Assembly (NCBI GenBank): GCA_012270675.1 | Contig: JAAXHW010000063.1 | Location: 17,218 to 81,217, forward strand | Length of the DNA: 64,000 bases | Origin: Candidatus Latescibacterota bacterium | Lineage (GTDB): Bacteria > Latescibacterota > UBA2968 > GCA-2709665 | Direction of reading: 5' to 3' | Part shown: positions 20,383-28,287 of the stretch, one piece after another | Layout of the letters: every line of letters begins with the position of its first letter | Position numbering within the stretch: position 1 is the first letter of the stretch | Position numbers and translations under genes: made by a program | The notes under the pieces: generated by a model | What the model was told of the DNA's origin: nothing | Seen by the model: only the letters and a program-made list of their open reading frames with translations | The model's database searches: none

Positions 20383-21035
20383 TCCTCACCTCCTCCGATA
20401 TAGGCACGCTCGATGCCGAAGATGATCCGCAGGGATGTGGCGATGGCCCCCAGGCTCACGCCCAGGAGAATGCCCCGCTTGGCGGCCAGGTTAGGAACAG
20501 CCATCAGCCACTGGGATGCCTGGGGGATGAGATCGGAGATAAAGGCCCCGATGGGTACGCGCCCCAGCATCACCACCACGGCCGCGACCAGCAGGATGGC
20601 CGCCTCGGGGGTCCGCGCCCGGAAGGTCCGGTAGGCTGCCGAGGCGATGAAAAAGGCCAGGATGGAGAACATGGTGGCGCCGGCGGGCACCTGCACGTGG
20701 AGGAAGAGCCACTGGTAGCCCCCTGTTTTCGCCTGGGCACTGAAGGGGCCTTGTCCGTCGTTGTAGAGGACAAAGAAGCACATCAGGGCGAAGCTGATGT
20801 AGACGATGAGGCTGTAGCCCCACCCGGCCTGACGGCGGCGGATACGCCCCCAGTGGAGGTTGAGCAGGCTGAAGAGGCCCAGAAAAAAGGCGAAGGCATA
20901 TACGATGCGCAGCCAGAGGGAGAGTGTTTTCTCCAGATCCTGGGCATCGGCGTGGGGGATGTAGTAGATGGCAATGCCGATGATTCCAAAAACAAAGGCG
21001 ACGATCAGCGGAAGGGTGCGTCTTAAGAAGAGCAT
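20379..21035 (-). CDS. Uncharacterised multi-pass membrane protein (membrane module protein 3)
   Basis: 218 aa with several hydrophobic segments; 4-bp overlap with the next gene. Confidence 0.75.
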   Translation of the reverse strand: MLFLRRTLPLIVAFVFGIIGIAIYYIPHADAQDLEKTLSLWLRIVYAFAFFLGLFSLLNLHWGRIRRRQAGWGYSLIVYISFALMCFFVLYNDGQGPFSAQAKTGGYQWLFLHVQVPAGATMFSILAFFIASAAYRTFRARTPEAAILLVAAVVVMLGRVPIGAFISDLIPQASQWLMAVPNLAAKRGILLGVSLGAIATSLRIIFGIERAYIGGGEE

Positions 21036-21045
21036 AGGCCCCTCC

Positions 21046-22257
21046 TTATGATGGTGTGAACATATGGGTTAGAATGGGGTATCCAAACGTGGCCGCCAGC
21101 GTGCCCACGATCAAGACAAAAAGCAGAATGGCCTTGCCGACATCCTGCCCTTTGAGGCTTCCCAGCAGCCTGGGTTCGCGCGCTAGGTAGGCGCTGGCCG
21201 CGTAGAGTTCCTCTCCCATCAGGGTGTAGTCGCAGGTGGTGACAAAGAAGGGAAGCTGGGTGTAGGCATCGGTGCCGGCGATCTGGATGGCCCCGGTGGA
21301 GGCTCCGGTTTCGGCCAGGAGCAGGGCCTCGGCGTAGAAGTAGCCCATCATGATGTTCGTCGCGGGACGCTCACGGACCATCATGCCATCCACGGCGGCC
21401 GCGTAGCTGAACTGGTCCGTGGCGGCCAGGAAGACGCTGTCGGGGTTGAAAGCGTCCGGTCGGCCCGCATCCAGATAGGCCTCTTTGACCACCTCCTGGC
21501 TGACGGCCATCACCACAGGGTCGAAGTTGGCCACCCGCAGGACGGTGTCGTATTCGGCGGTTCTGTGGGCGACCCGTGCCAGGATGTTGACGGCCGCGAT
21601 GGTGGAGACCCTGTCCATGCCGGCCAGGCCGTGTGCAAAGAGCACGGGTTTGCCCATTTCGGTGGCCCGGCCCAGGGCCTCGTCCAGGGCTTCCAGGCCG
21701 GCGATACGACGGATGTAGAGGTCTCTGCGCCTGGCCAGGGCGATATAGACCAGGATGATAATGGAGAAGACAGTACCCAGGATAAAGTTGTTCAGTTTCG
21801 CCCAGTTGAAGAGGTTGCCGTAGGCCTGGGCCTGGACGACCGTTGTGCCTTCGACGATCGATTCGCCCATTTGCACGTCAATTCGGGCGTAGTAGGACTT
21901 TTTGTCTTCAAGGGAGACCTTCCGGGGTGCTTCTCCCGGAATCGTATACCCACCCAGGTGTACAAAGTGATGGTTGCTGTTTTCCGCCTTATGGCCGAAG
22001 GTGGCCGGATCGTCGGACATCAGGTTGCCCGCTGCATCGACCTCGGCCGCGGGATAGAACGGGCCTTCCCGGGACTCGGCGACCAGAATCCGGTAGACCG
22101 TCCCCGGAGGTGCCGAGCTGGACCGGGGCCAGGTGAGGGTGATGCTTTTGCCCGCGTCGTTGGGGGTGTCGATGGCCCTGACTTCAGCGGGGGGAGACAC
22201 CTGCTGGGCGGTGGCGGTTCCCACAAGGAGCGCCAGGGAGAGGATGAGGTATTTCAT
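21046..22257 (-). CDS. Signal-peptide + FN3-like domain + membrane-anchored domain, DUF6754-like (membrane module protein 2)
   Basis: Likely start 'MKYLILSLALLVGTATAQQVSPPAEVRAIDTPNDAGKSITLTWPRSSSAPPGTVYRILVAESREGPF' (signal peptide plus FN3-like), TM 'LNNFILGTVFSIIILVYIALARRRDLYIRRIAGLEALDEALGRATEMGKPVLF'. DUF number is recall, not searched. Confidence 0.72.
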   Translation of the reverse strand: MKYLILSLALLVGTATAQQVSPPAEVRAIDTPNDAGKSITLTWPRSSSAPPGTVYRILVAESREGPFYPAAEVDAAGNLMSDDPATFGHKAENSNHHFVHLGGYTIPGEAPRKVSLEDKKSYYARIDVQMGESIVEGTTVVQAQAYGNLFNWAKLNNFILGTVFSIIILVYIALARRRDLYIRRIAGLEALDEALGRATEMGKPVLFAHGLAGMDRVSTIAAVNILARVAHRTAEYDTVLRVANFDPVVMAVSQEVVKEAYLDAGRPDAFNPDSVFLAATDQFSYAAAVDGMMVRERPATNIMMGYFYAEALLLAETGASTGAIQIAGTDAYTQLPFFVTTCDYTLMGEELYAASAYLAREPRLLGSLKGQDVGKAILLFVLIVGTLAATFGYPILTHMFTPS

Positions 22258-22273
22258 TTTATGCCTCCAGAGG

Positions 22274-23401
22274 TCATCCTTCGATGAGTTCCACATTCGC
22301 CCGGGGGACGACCGCCCGGACGCCGTCTTCGAACTCGACTTCCAGCACGCGTACCAGGGTTTCCGAGTCTACTTTCCGAAGCTCGGCAGGCAGCGCGGTG
22401 ACCCGGCCGATTTTTCCGAAATAGGGGGCCCGAATCGCCCGGAGCAGCGCACCTGAGGAGAGTCCTTCCCGGGTTGCTGCGAGGTCTGCGGGAGGGCGTG
22501 CCGATGCGTCCGGGTGCGGGATGATGATTTCGGGGCGCAAGACGCCCGCCCGGATCTGGGTGGCGCCCGAGATCGAGGCCTCCTGCCCGGCGCGCTCTTT
22601 GAGGATCTCGAAGGTTTTGCGGGCGATGGCGATTTCGCCGAATCCTTCGGTTACGATAAGGGTGAGTCCGACTTCCTCCGTGCCTGTGATTGCGACCCCC
22701 AGGTCGTAGCCGAGCAGGTCGCACAGGTCCCGGTCGCGTATGCCGCCGCCGATGAGGCCGATGGCGCCTGCTTCCTGTGCCCGGCGAACGGCTTCGAGGG
22801 TGAGCAGGCTCCCTCCGACGACGATTTTTCCCTCACAGGCGTCGTCGATCTGTTGTGCGCTCAGGATCTGGTCGGGCGCATCCACCACGGGGTGAAGTGT
22901 GCCCCAGCGCTCGCCTCCCACCCCGAAGATGCCCTGGAGAAACGCGCCGTTTGTTTCTATGACCACACCTTCGCCGGGGATGATTTCCACAACGGTTCCG
23001 TCCACATAGGCCCGGACCTGAACCGGGCGGGGCGATTCGCGGAGCAGGACCTGGCCAGTGACGGGCGAGATGCTTTCCACGGTCCCGGTGACGGGGGACG
23101 CGACCGTTGTTTTGAACCATTTGATGAAGGGGCGGGTCTGGGCAAGGGGTTGCCCGGCCTCCACCGGTTCGCCCTCTTTTTTGAGCATATAGGCCGGGAG
23201 TTCGTCGGGGGTGACGCCGAGCCGGTTGACCAGATTCAGGGTGGTCACGTTTCCGGGCAGGTCGGTCCGGGCCACGACCTGGTCCCGCCGGACGGTTTCC
23301 CCCCGGGCAACCAGCACGTCGCCCGCAAGGGGAAGCTGTCGGCGTTTTCGGAGGGTGGCCTGCCGGGTTACGCGCAGGCCGGGGGTGTATGCGTGGGCCA
23401 T
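22274..23401 (-). CDS. Uncharacterised protein with biotinyl-lipoyl/barrel-sandwich-like repeats (membrane module protein 1)
   Basis: 375 aa; 'FKTTVASPVTGTVESISPVTGQVLLRESPRPVQVRAYVDGTVVEIIPGEGVVIETNGAFLQGIFGVGGERWG' resembles hybrid-sandwich folds; no TM seen; no confident family. Confidence 0.65.
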   Translation of the reverse strand: MAHAYTPGLRVTRQATLRKRRQLPLAGDVLVARGETVRRDQVVARTDLPGNVTTLNLVNRLGVTPDELPAYMLKKEGEPVEAGQPLAQTRPFIKWFKTTVASPVTGTVESISPVTGQVLLRESPRPVQVRAYVDGTVVEIIPGEGVVIETNGAFLQGIFGVGGERWGTLHPVVDAPDQILSAQQIDDACEGKIVVGGSLLTLEAVRRAQEAGAIGLIGGGIRDRDLCDLLGYDLGVAITGTEEVGLTLIVTEGFGEIAIARKTFEILKERAGQEASISGATQIRAGVLRPEIIIPHPDASARPPADLAATREGLSSGALLRAIRAPYFGKIGRVTALPAELRKVDSETLVRVLEVEFEDGVRAVVPRANVELIEG

Positions 23402-23404
23402 AGT

Positions 23405-23492
23405 AGAAACCGTGAACTGTGAAACCGTAGACGTGAAGGTTTATTTTTGCAGGGGGGACGATTTGCCGTTTGTCGTTTCACTTTTCACATCC
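23405..23492. repeat. Degenerate 7-bp repeats filling an intergenic gap
   Basis: agaaacc|gtgaact|gtgaaac|cgtagac|gtgaagg (23405-23439) and gccgttt|gtcgttt|cactttt|cacatcc (23465-23492), the second in inverted orientation and running into the stop of the 718-aa-class ABC ORF. Confidence 0.6.
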
Positions 23493-25529
23493 AGTATGTC
23501 GGTAGAGGTAACACCGGCAGGCGTGGGTATCCGCAAAGGCGTATTCGGGCGGATATTGCCGGTCGCATTCGTCCATGCGGTCCGGACAGCGGGGGTGAAA
23601 ATGGCAGCCGACCGGAGGGTGGACCGGGGAGGGTACATCGCCGGTGAGCCGAATTTTTTCCACGCCTGTGTCGGGATCAATCTGAGGGACGGCGGAGAGC
23701 AGGGCGCGCGTATAGGGATGTTTGGGGTTGTTGAAGATTTCGTCTTTGGCACCCCATTCCACGATGCGTCCCAGGTACATTACGGCGACCTCATCCGCAA
23801 GGTAGGCCACCACTGAGAGGTCGTGCGTGATGAGCAGGTAGGTCAGGTTCCGCTCCGCCTGGAGTTTTTCCAGGAGGTTGATGATCTGCGCCTGTACCGA
23901 CACGTCCAGGGCGCTGGTGAGTTCGTCGCAGACGATGAACTCGGGATCAACGGCCAGGCACCGGGCGATGCCGATGCGCTGCCGCTGCCCCCCGGAGAAT
24001 TCGTGAGGATAGCGGTGGACCATTTCGGGCGACAGTCCGACCTGTTCCATTAAGGCCCGGGCCCTGTCCAGCCGGTCCTTCCGGTTTTCACCGATGCCAT
24101 GCGCTTCCATGCCTTCCGTGAGGGCCTCGCCGACCATCATACGGGGGTTCAGGGAGCTGAAGGGGTCTTGAAAGACGATCTGGAGTTTCCGGCGGTAGGG
24201 TTTGAGGGCCGCGTGGGACAGGGTGGTGAGGTCCACGCCCCCGTATTCGACCGTGCCTCCGGTGGGCCTGAGGAGCTGGATGAGCGCTTTTCCCAGGGTG
24301 GTTTTGCCGCACCCGGATTCTCCTACCAGCGCCAGGGTGCGGCCTCTGCGAACCGTGAGGTCTACGCTGTCTACCGCGCGGACATATCCGACAGTGCGCT
24401 TAAACAGCCCGCGTTTGATGGGGAACCAGAGCCTGATCCCGTGCGCGGCAACGAGGGGAGATGTTTCAGCATTCTGCTGTGCCCGCGCCCTTTTGGGGGG
24501 GGCTTCGCGGACTTCAGCCGGAGATACCGGCCGGCCCATGATCTGTTCGTCGTACAACAGGCAGGCCGCGCGGTGGCCGTTTTCCCGGGAGATGAGCCGG
24601 GGTTGCTGTATTTTGCAGATGTCCATCGTCCGGTGACACCGGTCCGCAAACCGGCAGCCGGGGGGGAACCGGGTGGCCCCGGGCACACGGCCCTCGATGG
24701 TCTGGAGGGCTTCGCCCTGTTTCCGGCGCGTGGGCAGCGATTGGAGCAGTTTGATGGTGTAGGGATGGGCGGGGTCGCGGAAAAGGGTTTTCCGGTCCGC
24801 TTCTTCCACGATTTTGCCGCCGTACATGACCGCGACGCGGTCCGCGTTTTCGGCCACGACGCCCAGGTCGTGGGTGATGAGCAGAACGGCGGTTCCGAAT
24901 TCACTCCGGAGGTCTCTGATCAGGGCCAGGATCTGTTCCTGGATGGTTACGTCTAGGGCGGTTGTGGGTTCGTCCGCAATGAGGAGGCCCGGGCGGCAGG
25001 CGAGGGCCATGGCGATCAGGACGCGCTGTTTCATGCCACCGGAGAGCTGGTGGGGATATTCTCTGAACCGGAGGGCGGGTTCGGGGATTTTGACCATGTC
25101 CAGCATCCGAATGGCTCTGGCGTGCGCTTCGGCGCTGTCCACGTCCTGGTGCCGTTTGATGACTTCGACGATCTGGTTGCCCACGGTGAATACCGGGTTG
25201 AGGCTGGTCATAGGCTCCTGGAAGATCATGGAGATTTCGTTGCCGCGCAACTTGCGCTTCTCGACTTCGGGGATGCGGACGATGTCTTTGCTTTTGTATT
25301 CGATGGCGCCCCCTGCGATGAAGCCCGCGGGTTTCTGGATGAGCTGGATGACGGAGAGCGCGGTGACGGTTTTGCCGCATCCGGACTCTCCCACCAGCGC
25401 AAGGATTTCGCCCCGGTGGATGTCAAACGACACGCCGTCCACCGCTTTTGCGATGCCCTCGGCCGTACGGAAATAGGTCTTGAGGTCTCGCACCCTGAGG
25501 AGCACGCCATTGGAGGTTGTTTGCGCCAT
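23478..25529 (-). CDS. Fused dual ATP-binding protein of an oligopeptide ABC transporter (OppD-OppF-like fusion)
   Basis: Start at 'MAQTTSNGVLLRVRDLKTYFRTAEG'; two complete ABC domains, each with Walker A 'GESGCGKT' and signature motifs 'LSGGMKQR' / 'FSGGQRQR'. Confidence 0.94.
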   Translation of the reverse strand: MAQTTSNGVLLRVRDLKTYFRTAEGIAKAVDGVSFDIHRGEILALVGESGCGKTVTALSVIQLIQKPAGFIAGGAIEYKSKDIVRIPEVEKRKLRGNEISMIFQEPMTSLNPVFTVGNQIVEVIKRHQDVDSAEAHARAIRMLDMVKIPEPALRFREYPHQLSGGMKQRVLIAMALACRPGLLIADEPTTALDVTIQEQILALIRDLRSEFGTAVLLITHDLGVVAENADRVAVMYGGKIVEEADRKTLFRDPAHPYTIKLLQSLPTRRKQGEALQTIEGRVPGATRFPPGCRFADRCHRTMDICKIQQPRLISRENGHRAACLLYDEQIMGRPVSPAEVREAPPKRARAQQNAETSPLVAAHGIRLWFPIKRGLFKRTVGYVRAVDSVDLTVRRGRTLALVGESGCGKTTLGKALIQLLRPTGGTVEYGGVDLTTLSHAALKPYRRKLQIVFQDPFSSLNPRMMVGEALTEGMEAHGIGENRKDRLDRARALMEQVGLSPEMVHRYPHEFSGGQRQRIGIARCLAVDPEFIVCDELTSALDVSVQAQIINLLEKLQAERNLTYLLITHDLSVVAYLADEVAVMYLGRIVEWGAKDEIFNNPKHPYTRALLSAVPQIDPDTGVEKIRLTGDVPSPVHPPVGCHFHPRCPDRMDECDRQYPPEYAFADTHACRCYLYRHTGCEK

Positions 25530-25536
25530 ATGCCGA

Positions 25537-26958
25537 CTATTCCGTTCGCAGTCTGGGGTCCAGGGCATCCCGGACCGCGTCGCCGAAGATGTTGGCAGGC
25601 AGGACCAGCCCGAACATGAACACAAAGGCCGCAAGCAGGTTCCACCAGACGATCGGATCTCGCGATATTTCCAGGCGGGCAGCGTTGATCATGTTCCCCC
25701 AGCTTTCCATGGAGGGGTCCACGCCGATGCCGACATAGGCCAGGACCGCTTCGGCCAGGACCAGCCCGCTAAAACGCAGGATCACCGAGATCAGTACGAT
25801 GTGCATGACATTGGGGAGGATGTGCCGGAACATGATTTTAAGGTGGCCCACGCCGAAGGCTTCCGAGGCCTGAATGTATTCGTTCTCCCGCACCCTGAGC
25901 GTTTCGCCCCGGATCAGGCGGCACAGCCCGGTCCAGCTTCCGATGCCGAGTACGGCACAAAGCCAGGCCAGCCGGATGTCGGAGGCATAGACTGTGTGCA
26001 TCTGCTGGATTTTTGTGGTGACGATCAACATGGCCGCTGCGATGAGCAGGATGCCTGGAATCGAACTCAGGGTGGTGTAGATGTACTGGATCAGATCGTC
26101 CACCCGGCCTCCGAAATAGCCTGCCATGATCCCGAAGAGGATGGCCACCGGCGTGGCGATAAGCGTTGTCAGTGTGCCCACAATCAGGCCGACCCGACAG
26201 CCTTTGATCGCTCGAAAGAGGACGTCCCGTCCGACCTGGTCTGTACCCAGGAAGTGGTATTTGGCGGAGAGCACTGCCATGACCGAGACGATCAGCGCAG
26301 CAGCCCCCAGAAAGGCACCTGCCTTAAGGCCGGTCCGGAGGGCGGAAGCGGGGGATGGGCTTCCCTCCGGCGCAACCGATCCGAAGTGAACATATCCTGC
26401 GTATACACCTGCGGTCAGACCGGCCAGCAGAATGCCGATTCCCAGGCCGGCCAGCATCCCTCTGAGGACCAGCTCCAGGATGTCCCCGGCCTTTTCGTCC
26501 GGGTTTTGCAGGTGGCTGCCGCCATAGACCAGGGGCGGGTAATCTCTTATCCGGGAGCCGTCTTTCCGCTCGATCAGTTCTTTGGTAAACTGCCGGGTTG
26601 CGAACGGAGCGGAGAAGGTTTTTTCCGTGCGACCTCTCAGGCCGGTGCAGAAGAGGTCGAGGAGGGAGAGGATTTCCGCCCGGTAAGCCGGGCGCCCGTC
26701 CGCCGTTGTCTGCGCCTCACCGCCTTCCGCATAGGCCCGTTGCTGAAAATGGACGGAGTCGAGCAGTGCGACCAGGGTATAAAGCAGCACGATTCCCATG
26801 CAGACCATAGGCAGCCGCCTGGCTCTGATCTGTCGCCAGGCCGTTTTGTAGTACTCCCGCCTGCGGGCAAAGAACAGAAATCCGATTCCGCTTAGGACGA
26901 GCAGAAAGACCAGAACATCTGTGGTGAGAAAGACGAGTTTGAATTTGCCGAAGGTCAT
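25537..26958 (-). CDS. ABC transporter permease, OppC/DppC-like, with an enlarged N-terminal region
   Basis: 473 aa; 'YHFLGTDQVGRDVLFRAIKGCRVGLIVG...RGETLRVRENEYIQASEAFGVGHLKIMFRHILPN' permease EAA loop. Confidence 0.92.
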   Translation of the reverse strand: MTFGKFKLVFLTTDVLVFLLVLSGIGFLFFARRREYYKTAWRQIRARRLPMVCMGIVLLYTLVALLDSVHFQQRAYAEGGEAQTTADGRPAYRAEILSLLDLFCTGLRGRTEKTFSAPFATRQFTKELIERKDGSRIRDYPPLVYGGSHLQNPDEKAGDILELVLRGMLAGLGIGILLAGLTAGVYAGYVHFGSVAPEGSPSPASALRTGLKAGAFLGAAALIVSVMAVLSAKYHFLGTDQVGRDVLFRAIKGCRVGLIVGTLTTLIATPVAILFGIMAGYFGGRVDDLIQYIYTTLSSIPGILLIAAAMLIVTTKIQQMHTVYASDIRLAWLCAVLGIGSWTGLCRLIRGETLRVRENEYIQASEAFGVGHLKIMFRHILPNVMHIVLISVILRFSGLVLAEAVLAYVGIGVDPSMESWGNMINAARLEISRDPIVWWNLLAAFVFMFGLVLPANIFGDAVRDALDPRLRTE

Positions 26959-26967
26959 GTCGCGTTT

Positions 26968-28287
26968 TCACTCGAATCGAATCCTGGGATCGACCAGGGT
27001 GTAGGAGATGTCCGTCAGGATCAGGCCCAGGATGTAGAGGCCGGAGCCGAGAAAGACCATGGCCTGGACAATAGCGAAATCCTGCCGCTGGATCGCCTCC
27101 AGGGTAAAACTACCCATGCCGGGAATGGAGAAGAACGATTCCAGGACGAGGCTGCCGATGAAGAGGAACGGGATCGTCACGACGACGCCCGTCAGGACGG
27201 GAATCATCGCGTTTTTGAGCGCGTGCTTGAACAGGACCAGGGATTCGGGCAGTCCTTTGGCGCGGGCGGTACGGATGTAGTCCCGGCCGATCTCTTCCAG
27301 GAAGATGGTGCGATACCACCGCACGCCCCCTCCTATGCCGCCAAGGATGCCGATGACCACGGGCAGGGCAACGAATTTGGCCGCGTAGATGCCGGTATCG
27401 TAGCCGGACACCGGGACGAGGCGCAGCATTTTGCCAAATAGCCACTGGCCGCCGATGACGTAGAACAGAACGGAAATCGACATCATGATCACGCACGCGA
27501 ATACGCCCCAGAAGTCGAGGTACGTGCCCCGATAGAAGGCGATGATCATGGCAGCGGTGATGTTGACCAGGATACCGATGAGAAAGGTGGGCGTCGTGAT
27601 GGCCAGGCTGGGTCCGATGCGTTTGAGAATTTCGTCTCCGATGTTGCGGCCATCGTCGGACTTGCCAAACTGGAATGTAAGAAATTTGATCGATTTTTTC
27701 CAGAAGACGGTTTCCGTAATCCGGGAGATCAGCGAGAGATGCTCTTTGTAGAAGATGCGCACCACGGCCATCGGCGCACCTTCCGAGGGGGTTGCGGTGA
27801 GGCTCAGGCGGTGGTATTGCCGGTCTGCGTGGAGGCGCTCCAGCTGGAATTGCCACTCACCGCGTGTGGTGCTGTGCAGATCGAGCCGCAGGGTTTTCCT
27901 ATCCCCGAACGACGGAGGGAGCGTCAGGGCGGCGGTCGCGTCCGTGGCGATGGCCAGGTCCAGGGCGCCGTCGGCGGGTTTGGGGACGTCGATTCGGACC
28001 GTATAAGCGCCCGCCAGCTGCGCGGGGAGGCTCAGTTCGACGGGCGTACCGCTGACCTGACGAACGGCGACTTCCGACCAGCCGGTGTTGTAGAAATAGG
28101 GCAGATGGTAATCGCGCTCACGTTTCCATTTTGCGATCTGCTCTTCGGTCACCCGTTTGACGCCCAGGTGGATGCGGGCCATGTCGTCGGGGGTATTGAC
28201 GAAGAAGAAGAGGACAAAGGTGATGAGGTTGACACCGATCAGGATCGGAATCGCGTAGAGCACCCGGCGCAGGATGTAGGTCGTCAT
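26968..28287 (-). CDS. ABC transporter permease, OppB/DppB-like, with a periplasmic insertion
   Basis: 439 aa; 'MTTYILRRVLYAIPILIGVNLITFVLFFFVNTPDDMARIHLG' and 'DYIRTARAKGLPESLVLFKHALKNAMIPVLT'. Confidence 0.92.
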   Translation of the reverse strand: MTTYILRRVLYAIPILIGVNLITFVLFFFVNTPDDMARIHLGVKRVTEEQIAKWKRERDYHLPYFYNTGWSEVAVRQVSGTPVELSLPAQLAGAYTVRIDVPKPADGALDLAIATDATAALTLPPSFGDRKTLRLDLHSTTRGEWQFQLERLHADRQYHRLSLTATPSEGAPMAVVRIFYKEHLSLISRITETVFWKKSIKFLTFQFGKSDDGRNIGDEILKRIGPSLAITTPTFLIGILVNITAAMIIAFYRGTYLDFWGVFACVIMMSISVLFYVIGGQWLFGKMLRLVPVSGYDTGIYAAKFVALPVVIGILGGIGGGVRWYRTIFLEEIGRDYIRTARAKGLPESLVLFKHALKNAMIPVLTGVVVTIPFLFIGSLVLESFFSIPGMGSFTLEAIQRQDFAIVQAMVFLGSGLYILGLILTDISYTLVDPRIRFE

